A stretch of DNA of 64,000 bases, from positions 16,821,838 to 16,885,837 of the forward strand of contig OU452231.1 of assembly GCA_911728455.2 (NCBI GenBank), given 5' to 3'. A program made the translations under genes and the position numbers. The DNA is from Marthasterias glacialis. Lineage: Eukaryota; Echinodermata; Asteroidea; Forcipulatida; Asteriidae. The notes below the pieces were generated by a model. It did not search any database. It was not told the DNA's origin and worked only from the letters and a program-made list of their open reading frames with translations. Positions 15,101-27,406 of the stretch are shown one piece after another. Each line of letters opens with the position of its first letter. The first letter of the stretch is position 1.

Positions 15101-15632
15101 CTCTTGTAGTTATAGAGTGAAGAATGACAAGTCTTACCCCCTTGTAGTTATAGAGTGAAGAACGACAAGGCTTACCCCTTGTAGTTATAGAGTGAAGAAC
15201 GACAAGGCTTACCCCTTGTAGTTAAAGAGTGAAGAACAACAAGGCTTACCCCTTGTAGTCATTGAGTGAAGAACGACAATGTTTATCCCTTGTAGTTATA
15301 GAGTGAAGAACGACAAGGCTTACCTCTTGTAGTTATAAAGTGAAGAACGACAAGGCTTACCCCTTGTAGTTATAGAATGAAGAACGACAAAGTTTACCCT
15401 TTGTAGTTATAGAGTGAAGAACAGCAAGGCTTACCCCTTGTAGTTATAGAGTGAAGAACGACAAGGCTTACCTCTTGTAGATATAGAGTGAAGAATGACA
15501 AGGCTTACCCCCTTGTTGTTACAAAGTGAAGAATAGCAAGGCTTACTCCTTGTAGTTATAGAGTGAAGAACGACAAGACTTACCCTTTGTAGTTATAGAG
15601 TGTAGTTATACAACGATGTATAATGAAAATTT

Positions 15633-16040
15633 TTAGAATTTTTCGGCCTGTGAATTTTTAAACTGCAGAAAAAGTGTAGAAATTCCTGCCCGTGAATTTT
15701 TAAACTGAAGAAAAAGTGTAGAATTTCTGGCCCGTGAATTTTTCAACTGCAGAAAAATTGTAGAAATTCCTGCTTGTGAATTTTTAAACTGAAGAAAAAG
15801 TGTAGAATTTCTGGCCCGTGAATTTTTCAAGTGCAGAAAAAGTGTAGAAATTCCTGCCTGTGAATTTTTAAACTGAAGAAAAAGTGTAGAACTTCTTGCC
15901 CGTGAATTTTTAAACTGAAGAAAAAGTGTAGAAGTCCCGGCCTGTGAATTCTCAAAGGGATGAAAAAGAGTGGAAATCCCGGCCCGTGAATTTTCAAAGG
16001 GATGAAAAAGAGTAGATTTCCCGGCTAGTGAATTTCCAAA
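15633..16040. repeat. 42-bp tandem repeat interrupting the satellite
   Basis: About nine units of 42 bp share gtgaatttttaaactg, gaaaaagtgtagaa and a tcctgcc or tctggcc end. Later units decay to gtgaattctcaaaggg and gtgaatttccaaaa. The unit is unrelated to the 37-bp monomer. Since 42 is divisible by three, the minus strand has an open 14-residue repeat with no other sign of being a gene. Confidence 0.9.
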
Positions 16041-16285
16041 AAACTGTCAAGCGGGTGCTCGCAGCCGCCCGCTGCCGCTTGCAGAAGCCGTCTTTTGTTA
16101 TCTCACAATAGACACACACAATAGCGGAATTTAATGAGCTGTTGGCCAACTCCGTCCAGGCCAGGCAGTCGCGAGCGCCCGCTCGGATTAATGTCCTATT
16201 GTTAAACAGAGCTAATCCCCGTTCCTTTGCGGGCAATATGCAAGCGCTCGCGAGAAAACGCTACTCTGATTATTGGTACTTCGCC
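16041..16285. other. GC-rich non-repetitive island with dyads inside the array
   Basis: This 245-bp stretch is far richer in GC than the surrounding array. It contains inverted copies of a gcgggtgctcgcag-like word near 16052 and 16163-16184, plus a related agcgctcgcgag near 16232. The satellite resumes at once after ttcgcct. The dyads suggest a remnant of a small hairpin-ended insertion, but no known family is recognised. Confidence 0.6.
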
Positions 16286-19200
16286 TTATAGAGTGAAGAA
16301 CGACAAGGCTTACCCCTTGTAGTTATAGAGTGAAGAACGACAAGGCTTACCTCTTGTAGTTGAGTGAAGAACGACAAGTGTTACCCCTTGTAGTTATAGA
16401 GTGAAGAACGACAAGGCTTACCCCTTGTAGTCATAGATTGAAGAACGACAAGGCTTACCCCTCGTAGTTTTAAAGTGAAGAACGACAAGGCTTACCTCCT
16501 GTAGTTAAACAGTGAAGAAGGACAAGGCTTACCCCTTGTAGTTATAGAGTGAAGGACGACAAGGCTTACCCCTTGAAGTTATAGAGTGAAGAGTGACAAG
16601 GCTTACCCCTTGTAGTTATAGAGTTAAGAACTTCAAGGCTTACCCCTTGTAGTTGTAAAGTGAACAACGACAAGGCTTGCCCCTTGTAGTTATATTATAA
16701 AGAACGACAAGGCTTACCCCCTTCTAGTTATAGAGTGAAGAACGACAAGGCTTACCCCTTGTAGTTATAGAGTGAAGAATGACAAGGCTTATCCCTTCTA
16801 GTTATAGCGTGAAGAACGACAAGGCTTACCCCTTGTAGTTATAGAGTGAAGAACGACAAGGCTTACCCCTTGTAGTTATAGAGTGAAGAACGACAAGGCT
16901 TACCTCTTGTAGTTATAGAGTGAAGAACGACAAGGCTTACTCCTTGTAGTTATAGAGTGAAGAATGACAAGGATTACCCCTTGTAGTTATAGAGTGAAGA
17001 ACGACAAGGCTTCCTACATGTTGTTATAAAGTGAAGAATGACATGGCTTACACCTTCTAGTTATAGAGTGAAGAACGACAAGGCTTCCTACTTGTAGTAA
17101 TAGAGTGAGGAACGACATGGCTTACACCTTGTAGTTATAGAGTGAAGAACGACAAGGCTTACCTCTTGTAGTTATAGAGTGAAGAACGACAAGGCTTATC
17201 CCTTGTAGTTATAGAGTGAAGAACGACAAGGCTTCCTACTTGTAGTTATAGAGTGAAGAACGACAAGGCTTACCTCTTGTAGTTGAGTGAAGAACGACAA
17301 GTGTTACCCCTTGTAGTTATAGAGTGAAGAACGACAAGGCTTACCCCTTGTAGTCATAGATTGAAGAACGACAAGGCTTACCCCTTGTAGTTTTAGAGTG
17401 AACAACGACAAGGCTTACCTCTTGTAGTTAAACAGTGAAGAAGGACAAGGCTTACCCCTTGTAGTTATAGATTGAAGAACGACAAGGCTTACCCCTTGTA
17501 GTTTTAGAGTGAAGAACGACAAGGCTTACTTCCTGTAGTTAAACAGTGAAGAAGGACAAGGCTTACCCCTTGTAGTTATAGAGTAAAGGACGACAAGGCT
17601 TACCCCTTGAAGTTATAGAGTGAAGAGTGACAAGGCTTACCCCTTGTAGTTATAGAGTTAAGAACTTCAAGGCTTACCCCTTGTAGTTGTAAAGTGAACA
17701 ACGACAAGGCTTGCCCCTTGTAGTTATATTATAAAGAACGACAAGGCTTACCCCCTTCTAGTTATAGAGTGAAGAACGACAAGGCTTACCCCTTGTAGTT
17801 ATAGAGTGAAGAATGACAAGGCTTATCCCTTCTAGTTATAGCGTGAAGAACGACAAGGCTTACCCCTTGTAGTTATAGAGTGAAGAACGACAAGGCTTAC
17901 CCCTTGTAGTTATAGAGTGAAGAACGACAAGGCTTACCTCTTGTAGTTATAGAGTGAAAAACGAAAAGGCTTACTCCTTGTAGTTATAGAGTGAAGAATG
18001 ACAAGGCTTACCTCTTGTAGTTATAGAGTGAAGAACGACAAGGCTTACCCCTTGTATTTATAGAGTGAAGAATGACAAGGATTACACCTTGTAGTTATAG
18101 AGTGAAAAACGACAAGGCTTCCTACATGTAGTTATAAAGTGAAGAACGACATGGCTTACACCTTCTAGTTATAGAGTGAAGAACGACAAGGCTTCCTACT
18201 TGTAGTTATAGAGTGAAGAACGACATGGCTTACACCTTCTAGTTATAGAGTGAAGAAATACAAGGCTTCCTACTTGTAGTTATAGAGTGAAGAACGACAT
18301 GGCTTACACCTTGTAGTTATAGAGTGAAGAACGACAAGGCTTACCTCTTGTAGTTATTGATTGAAGAACGACAAGGCTTACCCCTTGTAGTTATAGAGTG
18401 AAGAACGACAAGGCTTATCCCTTGTAGTTATAGAGTGAAGAACGACATGGCTTACACCTTGTAGTTATAGAGTGAAGAACGACAAGGCTTACCTCTTGTA
18501 GTTATTGATTGAAGAACGACAAGGCTTACCCCTTGTAGTTATAGAGTGAACAACGACAAGGCTTACCTCTTGTAGTTAAACAGTGAAGAAGGACAAGGCT
18601 TACCCCTTGTAGTTATAGAGTGAAGGACGACAAGGCTTACCCCTTGAAGTTATAGAGTGAAGAACGACAAGGCTTACCCCTTGTAGTTATAGAGTTAAAA
18701 ACTTCAAGGCTTACCCCTTGTAGTTGTAAAGTGAACAACGACAAGGCTTGCCTCTTGTAGTTATATTATAAAGAACGACAAGGCTCACCCCCTTGTAGTT
18801 ATAGAGTGAAGAACGACAAGGCTTACCCCTTGTAGTTATAGAGTGAAGAATGACAAGGCTTACCCCTTCTAGTTATAGCATGAAGAACGACAAGGCTTAC
18901 CCCTTGTAGTGATAGAGTGAAGAACATCAAGGCTTACCCCTTGTAGTTATAGAGTGAAGAATGACAAGGATTACCCCTTGTAGTTATAGAGTGAAGAACG
19001 ACAAGGCTTCCTACATGTAGTTATAAAGTGAAGAACGACATGGCTTACACCTTCTAGTTATAGAGTGAAGAACGACAAGGCTTCCTACTTGTAGTTATAG
19101 AGTGAAGAACGACATGGCTGACACCTTCTAGTTATAGATTGAAAAACGACAAGGCTTCCTACTTGTAGTTATAGAGTGAAGAACTACATGGCTTACACCT

Positions 19201-22200
19201 TGTAGTTCCAGAGTGAAGAGCGACAAGGCTTACACCTTCTAGTTATAGAGTGAAGAACGACAAGGCTTCCTACTTGTAGTTATAGAGTGAAGAACTACAT
19301 GGCTTACACCTTGTAGTTATAGAGTGAAGAACGACAAGGCTTACCTCTTGTAGTTATAGAGTGAAGAACGACAAGGCTTACCTCTTGTAGTTATAGAGTG
19401 AAGAACGACAAGGCTTCCTACATGTAGTTATAAAGTGAAAAACGACATGGCTTACACCTTCTAGTTATAGAGTAAAGAACGACAAGGCTTCCTACTTGTA
19501 GGTATAGAATGAAGAACGACAAGGCTTATCCCTTGTAGTTATAGAGTAAAGAACGACAAGGCTTCCTACTTGTAGTTATAGAGTGAAGAACGACAAGGCT
19601 TACCTCTTGTAGTTATAGAGTGAAGAACGACAAGGCTTATCCCTTGTAGTTATAGAGTAAAGAACGACAAGGCTTCCTACTTGTAGGTATAGAATGAAGA
19701 ACGACAAGGCTTACCTCTTGTAGTTATAGAGTGAAGAACGACAAGGCTTATCCCTTGTAGTTATAAAGTGAAGAAAGACAAGGCTTCCTACTTGTAGGTA
19801 TAGAGTGAAGAACGACAAGGCTTATCCCTTGTAGTTATAGAGTAAAGAACGACAAGGCTTCCTACTTGTAGGTATAGAATGAAGAACGACAAGGCTTACC
19901 TCTTGTAGTTATAGAGTAAAGAACGACAAGGCTTCCTACTTGTAGTTATAGAGTGAAGAACGACAAGGCTTACCTCTTGTAGTTATAAAGTGAAGAACGA
20001 CAAGGCTTATCCCTTGTAGTTATAGAGTAAAGAACGACAAGGCTTCCTACTTGTAGGTATAGAATGAAGAACGACAAGGCTTACCTCTTGTAGTTATAGA
20101 GTGAAGAACGACAAGGCTTATCCCTTGTAGTTATAGAGTAAAGAAAGACAAGGCTTCCTACTTGTAGGTATAGAGTGAAGAACGACAAGGCTTACACCTT
20201 CTAGTTATAGAGTAAAGAACGACAAGGCTTCCTACTTGTAGGTATAGAATGAAGAACGACAAGGCTTATCCCTTGTAGTTATAGAGTAAAGAACGACAAG
20301 GCTTCCTACTTGTAGTTATAGAGTGAAGAACGACAAGGCTTATCCCTTGTAGTTATAGAGTAAAGAACGACAAGGCTTCCTACTTGTAGTTATAGAGTGA
20401 AGAACGACATGGCTTACACCTTCTAGTTATAGATTGAAAAACGACAAGGCTTCCTACTTGTAGTTATAGAGTGAAGAACTACATGGCTTACACCTTGTAG
20501 TTCCAGAGTGAAGAGCGACAAGGCTTACACCTTCTAGTTATAGAGTGAAGAACGACAAGGCTTCCTACTTGTAGTTATAGAGTGAAGAACTACATGGCTT
20601 ACACCTTGTAGTTATAGAGTGAAGAACGACAAGGCTTACCTCTTGTAGTTATAGAGTGAAGAACGACAAGGCTTACCTCTTGTAGTTATAGAGTGAAGAA
20701 CGACAAGGCTTCCTACATGTAGTTATAAAGTGAAAAACGACATGGCTTACACCTTCTAGTTATAGAGTAAAGAACGACAAGGCTTCCTACTTGTAGGTAT
20801 AGAATGAAGAACGACAAGGCTTATCCCTTGTAGTTATAGAGTAAAGAACGACAAGGCTTCCTACTTGTAGTTATAGAGTGAAGAACGACAAGGCTTACCT
20901 CTTGTAGTTATAGAGTGAAGAACGACAAGGCTTATCCCTTGTAGTTATAGAGTAAAGAACGACAAGGCTTCCTACTTGTAGGTATAGAATGAAGAACGAC
21001 AAGGCTTACCTCTTGTAGTTATAGAGTGAAGAACGACAAGGCTTATCCCTTGTAGTTATAAAGTGAAGAAAGACAAGGCTTCCTACTTGTAGGTATAGAG
21101 TGAAGAACGACAAGGCTTATCCCTTGTAGTTATAGAGTAAAGAACGACAAGGCTTCCTACTTGTAGGTATAGAATGAAGAACGACAAGGCTTACCTCTTG
21201 TAGTTATAGAGTAAAGAACGACAAGGCTTCCTACTTGTAGTTATAGAATGAAGAACGACAAGGCTTACCTCTTGTAGTTATAAAGTGAAGAACGACAAGG
21301 CTTATCCCTTGTAGTTATAGAGTAAAGAACGACAAGGCTTCCTACTTGTAGGTATAGAATGAAGAACGACAAGGCTTACCTCTTGTAGTTATAGAGTGAA
21401 GAACGACAAGGCTTATCCCTTGTAGTTATAGAGTAAAGAAAGACAAGGCTTCCTACTTGTAGGTATAAAGTGAAGAACGACAAGGCTTACACCTTCTAGT
21501 TATAGAGTAAAGAACGACAAGGCTTCCTACTTGTAGGTATAGAATGAAGAACGACAAGGCTTATCCCTTGTAGTTATAGAGTAAAGAACGACAAGGCTTC
21601 CTACTTGTAGTTATAGAGTGAAGAACGACAAGGCTTATCCCTTGTAGTTATAGAGTAAAGAACGACAAGGCTTCCTACTTGTAGGTATAGAATGAAGAAC
21701 GACAAGGCTTACCTCTTGTAGTTATAGAGTGAAGAACGACAAGGCTTATCCCTTGTAGTTATAGAGTAAAGAACGACAAGGCTTCCTACTTGTAGGTTTA
21801 GAATGAAGAACGACAAGGCTTACCTCTTGTAGTTTTAGAGTGAAGAACGACAAGGCTTATTCCTTTGTAGTTATAGAGTAAAGAACGACAAGGCTTCCTA
21901 CTTGTAGGTATAGAATGAAGAACGACAAGGCTTACCCCTTGTAGTTATAGAGTGAAGAACGACAAGGCTTATCCTTTGTAGTTATAGAGTGAAGAACGAC
22001 AAGGCTTATCCCTTGTAGTTATAGAGTAAAGAACGACAAGGCTTCCTACTTGTAGTTATAGAGTGAAGAACGACATGGCTTACACCTTCTAGTTATAGAG
22101 TGAAGAAAGACAAGGCTTCCTACTTGTAGGTATAGAGTGAAGAACGACAAGGCTTATCCCTTGTAGTTATAGAGTAAAGAACGACAAGGCTTCCTACTTG

Positions 22201-24520
22201 TAGGTATAGAATGAAGAACGACAAGGCTTACCTCTTGTAGTTATAGAGTAAAGAACGACAAGGCTTCCTACTTGTAGTTATAGAGTGAAGAACGACAAGG
22301 CTTACCTCTTGTAGTTATAAAGTGAAGAACGACAAGGCTTATCCCTTGTAGTTATAGAGTAAAGAACGACAAGGCTTCCTACTTGTAGGTATAGAATGAA
22401 GAACGACAAGGCTTACCTCTTGTAGTTATAGAGTGAAGAACGACAAGGCTTATCCCTTGTAGTTATAGAGTAAAGAAAGACAAGGCTTCCTACTTGTAGG
22501 TATAGAGTGAAGAACGACAAGGCTTACACCTTCTAGTTATAGAGTAAAGAACGACAAGGCTTCCTACTTGTAGGTATAGAATGAAGAACGACAAGGCTTA
22601 TCCCTTGTAGTTATAGAGTAAAGAACGACAAGGCTTCCTACTTGTAGTTATAGAGTGAAGAACGACAAGGCTTATCCCTTGTAGTTATAGAGTAAAGAAC
22701 GACAAGGCTTCCTACTTGTAGGTTTAGAATGAAGAACGACAAGGCTTACCTCTTGTAGTTTTAGAGTGAAGAACGACAAGGCTTATCCCTTGTAGTTATA
22801 GAGTAAAGAACGACAAGGCTTCCTACTTGTAGGTATAGAATGAAGAACGACAAGGCTTACCCCTTGTAGTTATAGAGTGAAGAACGACAAGGCTTATCCT
22901 TTGTAGTTATAGAGTGAAGAACGACAAGGCTTATCCCTTGTAGTTATAGAGTAAAGAACGACAAGGCTTCCTACTTGTAGGTATAGAATGAAGAACGACA
23001 AGGCTTACCTCTTGTAGTTATAGAGTGAAGAACGACAAGGCTTATCCCTTGTAGTTATAGAGTAAAGAACGACAAGGCTTCCTACTTGTAGGTATAGAAT
23101 GAAGAACGACAAGGCTTACCTCTTGTAGTTTTAGAGTGAAGAACGACAAGGCTTATCCCTTGTAGTTATAGAGTAAAGAACGACAAGGCTTCCTACTTGT
23201 AGGTATAGAATGAAGAACGACAAGGCTTACCCCTTGTAGTTATAGAGTGAAGAACGACAAGGCTTATCCTTTGTAGTTATAGAGTAAAGAACGATAAGGC
23301 TTCCTACTTGTAGGTATAGAATGAAGAACGACAAGGCTTACCCCTTGTAGTTATAGAGTGAAGAACGACAAGGCTTATCCTTTGTAGTTATAGAGTGAAG
23401 AACGACAAGGCTTATCCCTTGTAGTTATAGAGTAAAGAACGACAAGGCTTCCTACTTGTAGGTATAGAATGAAGAACGACAAGGCTTACCCCTTGTAGTT
23501 ATAGAGTGAAGAACGACAAGGCTTATCCTTTGTAGTTATAGAGTGAAGAACGACAAGGCTTATCCCTTGTAGTTATAGAGTAAAGAACGACAAGGCTTCC
23601 TACTTGTAGGTATAGAATGAAGAACGACAAGGCTTACCTCTTGTAGTTATAGAGTGAAGAACGACAAGGCTTATCCTTTGTAGTTATAGAGTAAAGAACG
23701 ACAAGGCTTCCTACTTGTAGGTATAGAATGAAGAACGACAAGGCTTACCTCTTGTAGTTTTAGAGTGAAGAACGACAAGGCTTATCCCTTGTAGTTATAG
23801 AGTAAAGAACGACAAGGCTTCCTACTTGTAGGTATAGAGTGAAGAACGACGAGGCTTACCTTTTGTAGTTATAGAGTGAAGAACGACAAGGCTTATCCTT
23901 TGTAGTTGTATAGTGAAAAACAAGGCTTATCCCTTGTAGTTATAGAGTGAAGAACGACAAGGCTTACCCCTTGTAGGTATAGAGTGAAGAACAAGGCTTA
24001 CCTTTTGTAGTTATAGAGTGAAGAACGACAAGGCTTATCCCTTGTAGTTATAGAGTGAAGGACGACAAGGCTTACCTTTTGTAGTTATAGAGTGAAGAAC
24101 GACAAGGCTTACCCTTTGTAGTTATAGAGTTAAAAATGACAAGACTCACCCCTTGTAGCTATAGAGTAAAAAACGACAAGGCTTATCCCTTCTAGTTATA
24201 GAGTGAAGAACGACAAGGCTTATCCCTTGTAGTTATAGAGTGAAGAACGATAAGGCTTACCCCTTGTAGATATAGAGTGAAGGACGACAAGGCTTACCCC
24301 TTGTAGTTATAGAGTGAAGAACGACAAGGCTTATCCCTTGTAGTTATAGAGTGAAGAACGATAAGGCTTACCCCTTGTAGTTATAGAGTGAAGAACGATA
24401 AGGCTTACCCCTTGTAGTTATAGAGTGAACAATGACAAGGCTTGTAGTAATGGAGTGAATAAAGAGAAGGCTTACCCTTGTAGTTATAGAGTGAAGAAAA
24501 GCAAGGCTTACCTGTTGGAG
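16286..24520. repeat. 37-bp satellite array, right block
   Basis: The 37-bp satellite continues for about 220 monomers, more homogenised than on the left, and ends near 24520 in degenerate monomers. From about 19.4 kb three variants dominate in order: one with taaag in place of tgaag, one with cttcctacttgtaggtatag, and one with cttacctcttgtag. Together they form a 111-bp unit. Confidence 0.97.
19412..22003. repeat. Higher-order duplication in the satellite (offset 1296 bp)
   Basis: The rare variant ggcttcctacatgtagttat at 19412 recurs at 20708 with about 35 monomers of matching variant order on each side (offset 1296, close to 35 x 37). The copies are almost identical, which suggests a recent unequal exchange or conversion event. 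Confidence 0.8.
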
Positions 24521-24526
24521 TTGTAG

Positions 24527-24656
24527 AGATAAGAACATCATGCAGGACACAAATTTCTCCCCCTTGACTCTGACGAGGTGAATGGCAAACCTTATAGTTT
24601 GGCAGATTGTGCAGCTCCTCATCATGGATGTCAGTTTTCAGCCAGGTTCCAGTCAC
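24527..24656 (-). mobile_element. LINE fragment: endonuclease-domain piece
   Basis: The minus strand reads TGTWLKTDIHDEELHNLPNY followed by KVCHSPRQSQGGEICVL. This resembles the segment of non-LTR retrotransposon APE-type endonucleases that starts with a (T)ETWL motif and runs to the RKDR and GGGV(C/A)I block (CR1/L2/Jockey-like clades). Only about 43 residues survive and no reverse transcriptase is next to it. It abuts the last satellite monomer. Confidence 0.6.
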
Positions 24657-24934
24657 AACAAGAATACAATACGGATATTGATGATAAAATCACTCACTGC
24701 AGTTATTTTGTCATTTGTGCAGCGCGCATTGCAATGACACAAACATAAACATGGATAGTTCCGTTGAAAAGTCAAAAGTTTATTGTCATTTTTGTATTCA
24801 AACAGGTACAAGATGGTTGTACGACACAGTTTGTATGGTTGATCCCGCATACTTATGCCTCAAAATATCAATGTTTTCCAAAATACAGGAAATGTCCTGG
24901 GTCAAGTTACATAAAAAGGTATCAGTAATACCTA

Positions 24935-26440
24935 CTGCATTGTTTTAGAGCATAAATTTTGGCCCAAATTTAATAAAAATGCTGGACTTGCCCCTTAAGA
25001 TTTTTTTCAATGTTTGACCTTTTTTTCAATTTCGATTTTATGCTTTAAAACAAAGCAGGCATTCTCAATGATGTAATTTTGTTTCACAAGACATTGTATA
25101 GACCTTATGCATTGACGTCATCATGCCGCCATCTTAGAGGTAAATCGATGATGTAACAATGGAAACGAAGAGATTTGTACGCGCGGCGCACAGGATTGGC
25201 CAATGAACAACCTCATTTTGACCTCTAGACGAGGGCGCCCTACTCAAATGACGTCATGTGCATAAGGTCTATTGCATCCTGATATTTTTGAAAATATTGA
25301 AGAGTTTTCAGCCAAAATAATGTGATATTTAAAAAAAAATATATCAATATTTTCCCCTAATATTCCTTACATTTTGGGTCAAGTTAATGCAATAAAACAC
25401 CTACAGTGTGTTATAATTTGTGAGTAATGATTTAAAAAGAACAAAACATTTGCCTCTGGAAATACAACCTGTGGAAACACACAACATAGAAAAATACTGC
25501 CTGCTGTTTTGTGTAGTCAAAATTTGGTTCTACAAAATGGCCGACTGTGCTCTGTCTCGAAATTAAACAAAAGCCACACAATTTCAAGGGAAATTTATGT
25601 GAATCATTGTATTCTTCTTTTACAATACCTATCTAACCATATTCATTTCATAACAAACTCTTATTACGGCCAAAAAGCGCCCAATCCGAAGGCAAGATGC
25701 CATTTTGAATAAAAACTTTTGTATCATTAGAGCCTACGGCATCATTTTAAAGCATAAAATCGCACCTTAATAGTTGGCCCAAATTTGATAAAAATGCTGG
25801 ACTTACCCACATTTTTTGTCCTTCAAACTTTGGCAAATTTTTCAAGTTCAATTTTACACTTTAAAGGAAGCAGCCATCTTCACTGATGCCATTTCGTTCC
25901 ACTTGACCTATTGCATATTTAAAAGTAAAATATAGGACTGGTAAAGCTGATAGTGCAGTGTTCTTACTTTGTGTGATTCAATATAGACATGAACAAACAA
26001 ACGTGTTCAAATTTGGGCTCAATCCGTCATCCCAGTCAGGAGAAAATAGTGAAAAAACCCTACACACTTTTCAGCATGTAAACACATTGTCCTTAATTTT
26101 GATGGTTACAACCGAAATTAAAATCTGGGTCTTCAAATTCTATTTTCTCGACTTTGACATTGTTTCAGACAGAAATATTTCTATGGAAGATTGGTACTGA
26201 TATGAACTTCATAATCAGTAAACTTTCAGACTTTTGATGAATACCAATCCTGTATTCTACCTTTAACATTTTTTGAAATATTAAGGATTTTGGGCAATCA
26301 TAGTGACTTCAGATTACTTGACCTCTGCATCTCTACTATCTTTTTAATATTTCCCATTTCTCTATCATTCTGAACCATAATATCGCACATTAAATTTTGA
26401 CCCAAATGTGAAAAAAAGCTGGACTGGAGCTTTCTCGATA
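24935..26440. repeat. Three diverged copies of an unnamed dispersed repeat
   Basis: Related stretches lie at about 24940-25085, 25730-25905 and 26375-26440. They share attttggcccaaattt, aaaaatgctggactt and, in the first two, an inverted end word close to ttttaaagcataaaat. They are AT-rich and non-coding and look like small foldback elements. The DNA between them shows no gene. Confidence 0.5.
25101..25269. mobile_element. MITE with TA target duplication (mariner-like)
   Basis: Terminal inverted repeats gaccttatgcattgacgtca and tgacgtcatgtgcataaggtc face each other, with TA at both outer edges (25099-25100 and 25270-25271). It is about 170 bp long and has no coding capacity. The TA duplication fits Tc1/mariner mobilisation. 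Confidence 0.75.
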
Positions 26441-27355
26441 AGACATTCAGAGCATACTTAATGAAACATCAAGTTGTTATAAAGACCTGTTTTTTTTGTT
26501 GTTTTTTTTGCACAATCGCCGCGTGCGAAGTGCGTGCAAGGGGTCAAAAGGCATACTTGTGCAGGCCACTTGCAGAGGCAATGGTCTCTGAATGGCTCCA
26601 GGCGAGGAGCCAAAAAGTATACAAACTCATCCAAATTACTGAAAAGTTACTCTGCGGTGTGTTATACAGTGTCACTGGAATCAATAACACTCAACCTATG
26701 GGTGAATACTAAATGTCAAAGATCGAAAAGAAAAACATAAATAAAAAAAAAACAACAACATAAAAACAGTACCTTCGCTGAGAAAATTTGAGCACAATTA
26801 AAAATTGAAAATTGACGTTAAAAGGTGTTTTCTGAAGGGGTTGGCCGCCAATACATGTAAGATATCTCTGTAACATTGTGCTTCTAATCATTTTGAGGGT
26901 TGGACTAAACATAGACAAATAGCCGCATTATGAGTGCTGGACTGGAGTAAAACTGCATGTAAAATAAATGCAAACGAAAACTGAGACTAAGTCAATATTT
27001 AAAAAGCCAATTTACAGCATTCTGTCAATTCAATATTAAACATTAATTTTTCTATGTACAACAGTTTTAAAAATGGGGGGGGGGACATTATTCCTTTAAA
27101 TAACATCTACACAAAATTAGGTATCTTAGGACCAGGAAACTTTGTGAAATTTCTCGTAAACGATTCCAATATAGATGTCAGTAAATACAAATGTTCTGTT
27201 TGCTTCTGGAGATGGAAATGCCTTTGTGATCAGATAAAATGATCAAGGGATTGCAAAAATCGCTTTCAAGTTCTCCACCATCGGTTCAGTCCAAGTGAAT
27301 AATGAAACAGTCGTTACGCATTCACACTGAAATAAAGTCCGCTGAAGTTCGGAGG
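26441..27355. other. Intergenic stretch downstream of NCAPH
   Basis: AT-rich sequence with a T-run near 26490, an A-rich run near 26730 and a short G-run near 27076. I see no gene or recognisable element. The NCAPH 3' UTR must lie here because the stop is at 27356, but I found no canonical AATAAA on the minus strand within it. Confidence 0.5.
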
Positions 27356-27406
27356 TCAATCCTGGGAGATGACAAGATCTTCGTTGTCCCCGATTATCTT
27401 CAAGCT
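27356..27406 (-). CDS. NCAPH: NCAPH coding exon 18 (terminal)
   Basis: Encodes [16 protein letters not shown] and a TGA stop, matching the human end NLKLEGTEDLSDVLVRQGD. The acceptor is ttctacag. The length and end point agree with a complete C-terminus. Confidence 0.95.
   Translation of the reverse strand, partial: SLKIIGDNEDLVISQD

Larger units (their letters stand above)
1..15607. repeat. 37-bp satellite array, left block
   Basis: Head-to-tail monomers of 37 bp, about 420 copies, start before the window edge and run without interruption. Most monomers share the cores ccttgtagttatagagtg and gaacgacaagg. Common variants have gatata for gttata, gagtggaggac, tactacatgtag, or a few bases lost before the ttgtag core. 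Because 37 is not a multiple of three and the core carries TAG and TGA in staggered registers, no reading frame stays open, so this block is non-coding. Each monomer contains a six-base dyad, acaagg and ccttgt, separated by six bases. The left end of the array is not in the window. Confidence 0.97.

Noticed and set aside
15633-15830. Minus-strand ORF of 65 residues with a 14-residue repeat
   Set aside because: It is the trivial consequence of a 42-bp (multiple of three) tandem repeat. No signal, partner or conserved domain supports translation.
1-24520. CRISPR-like array
   Set aside because: The 37-bp units abut with no spacers and the window is clearly eukaryotic. It is a satellite.
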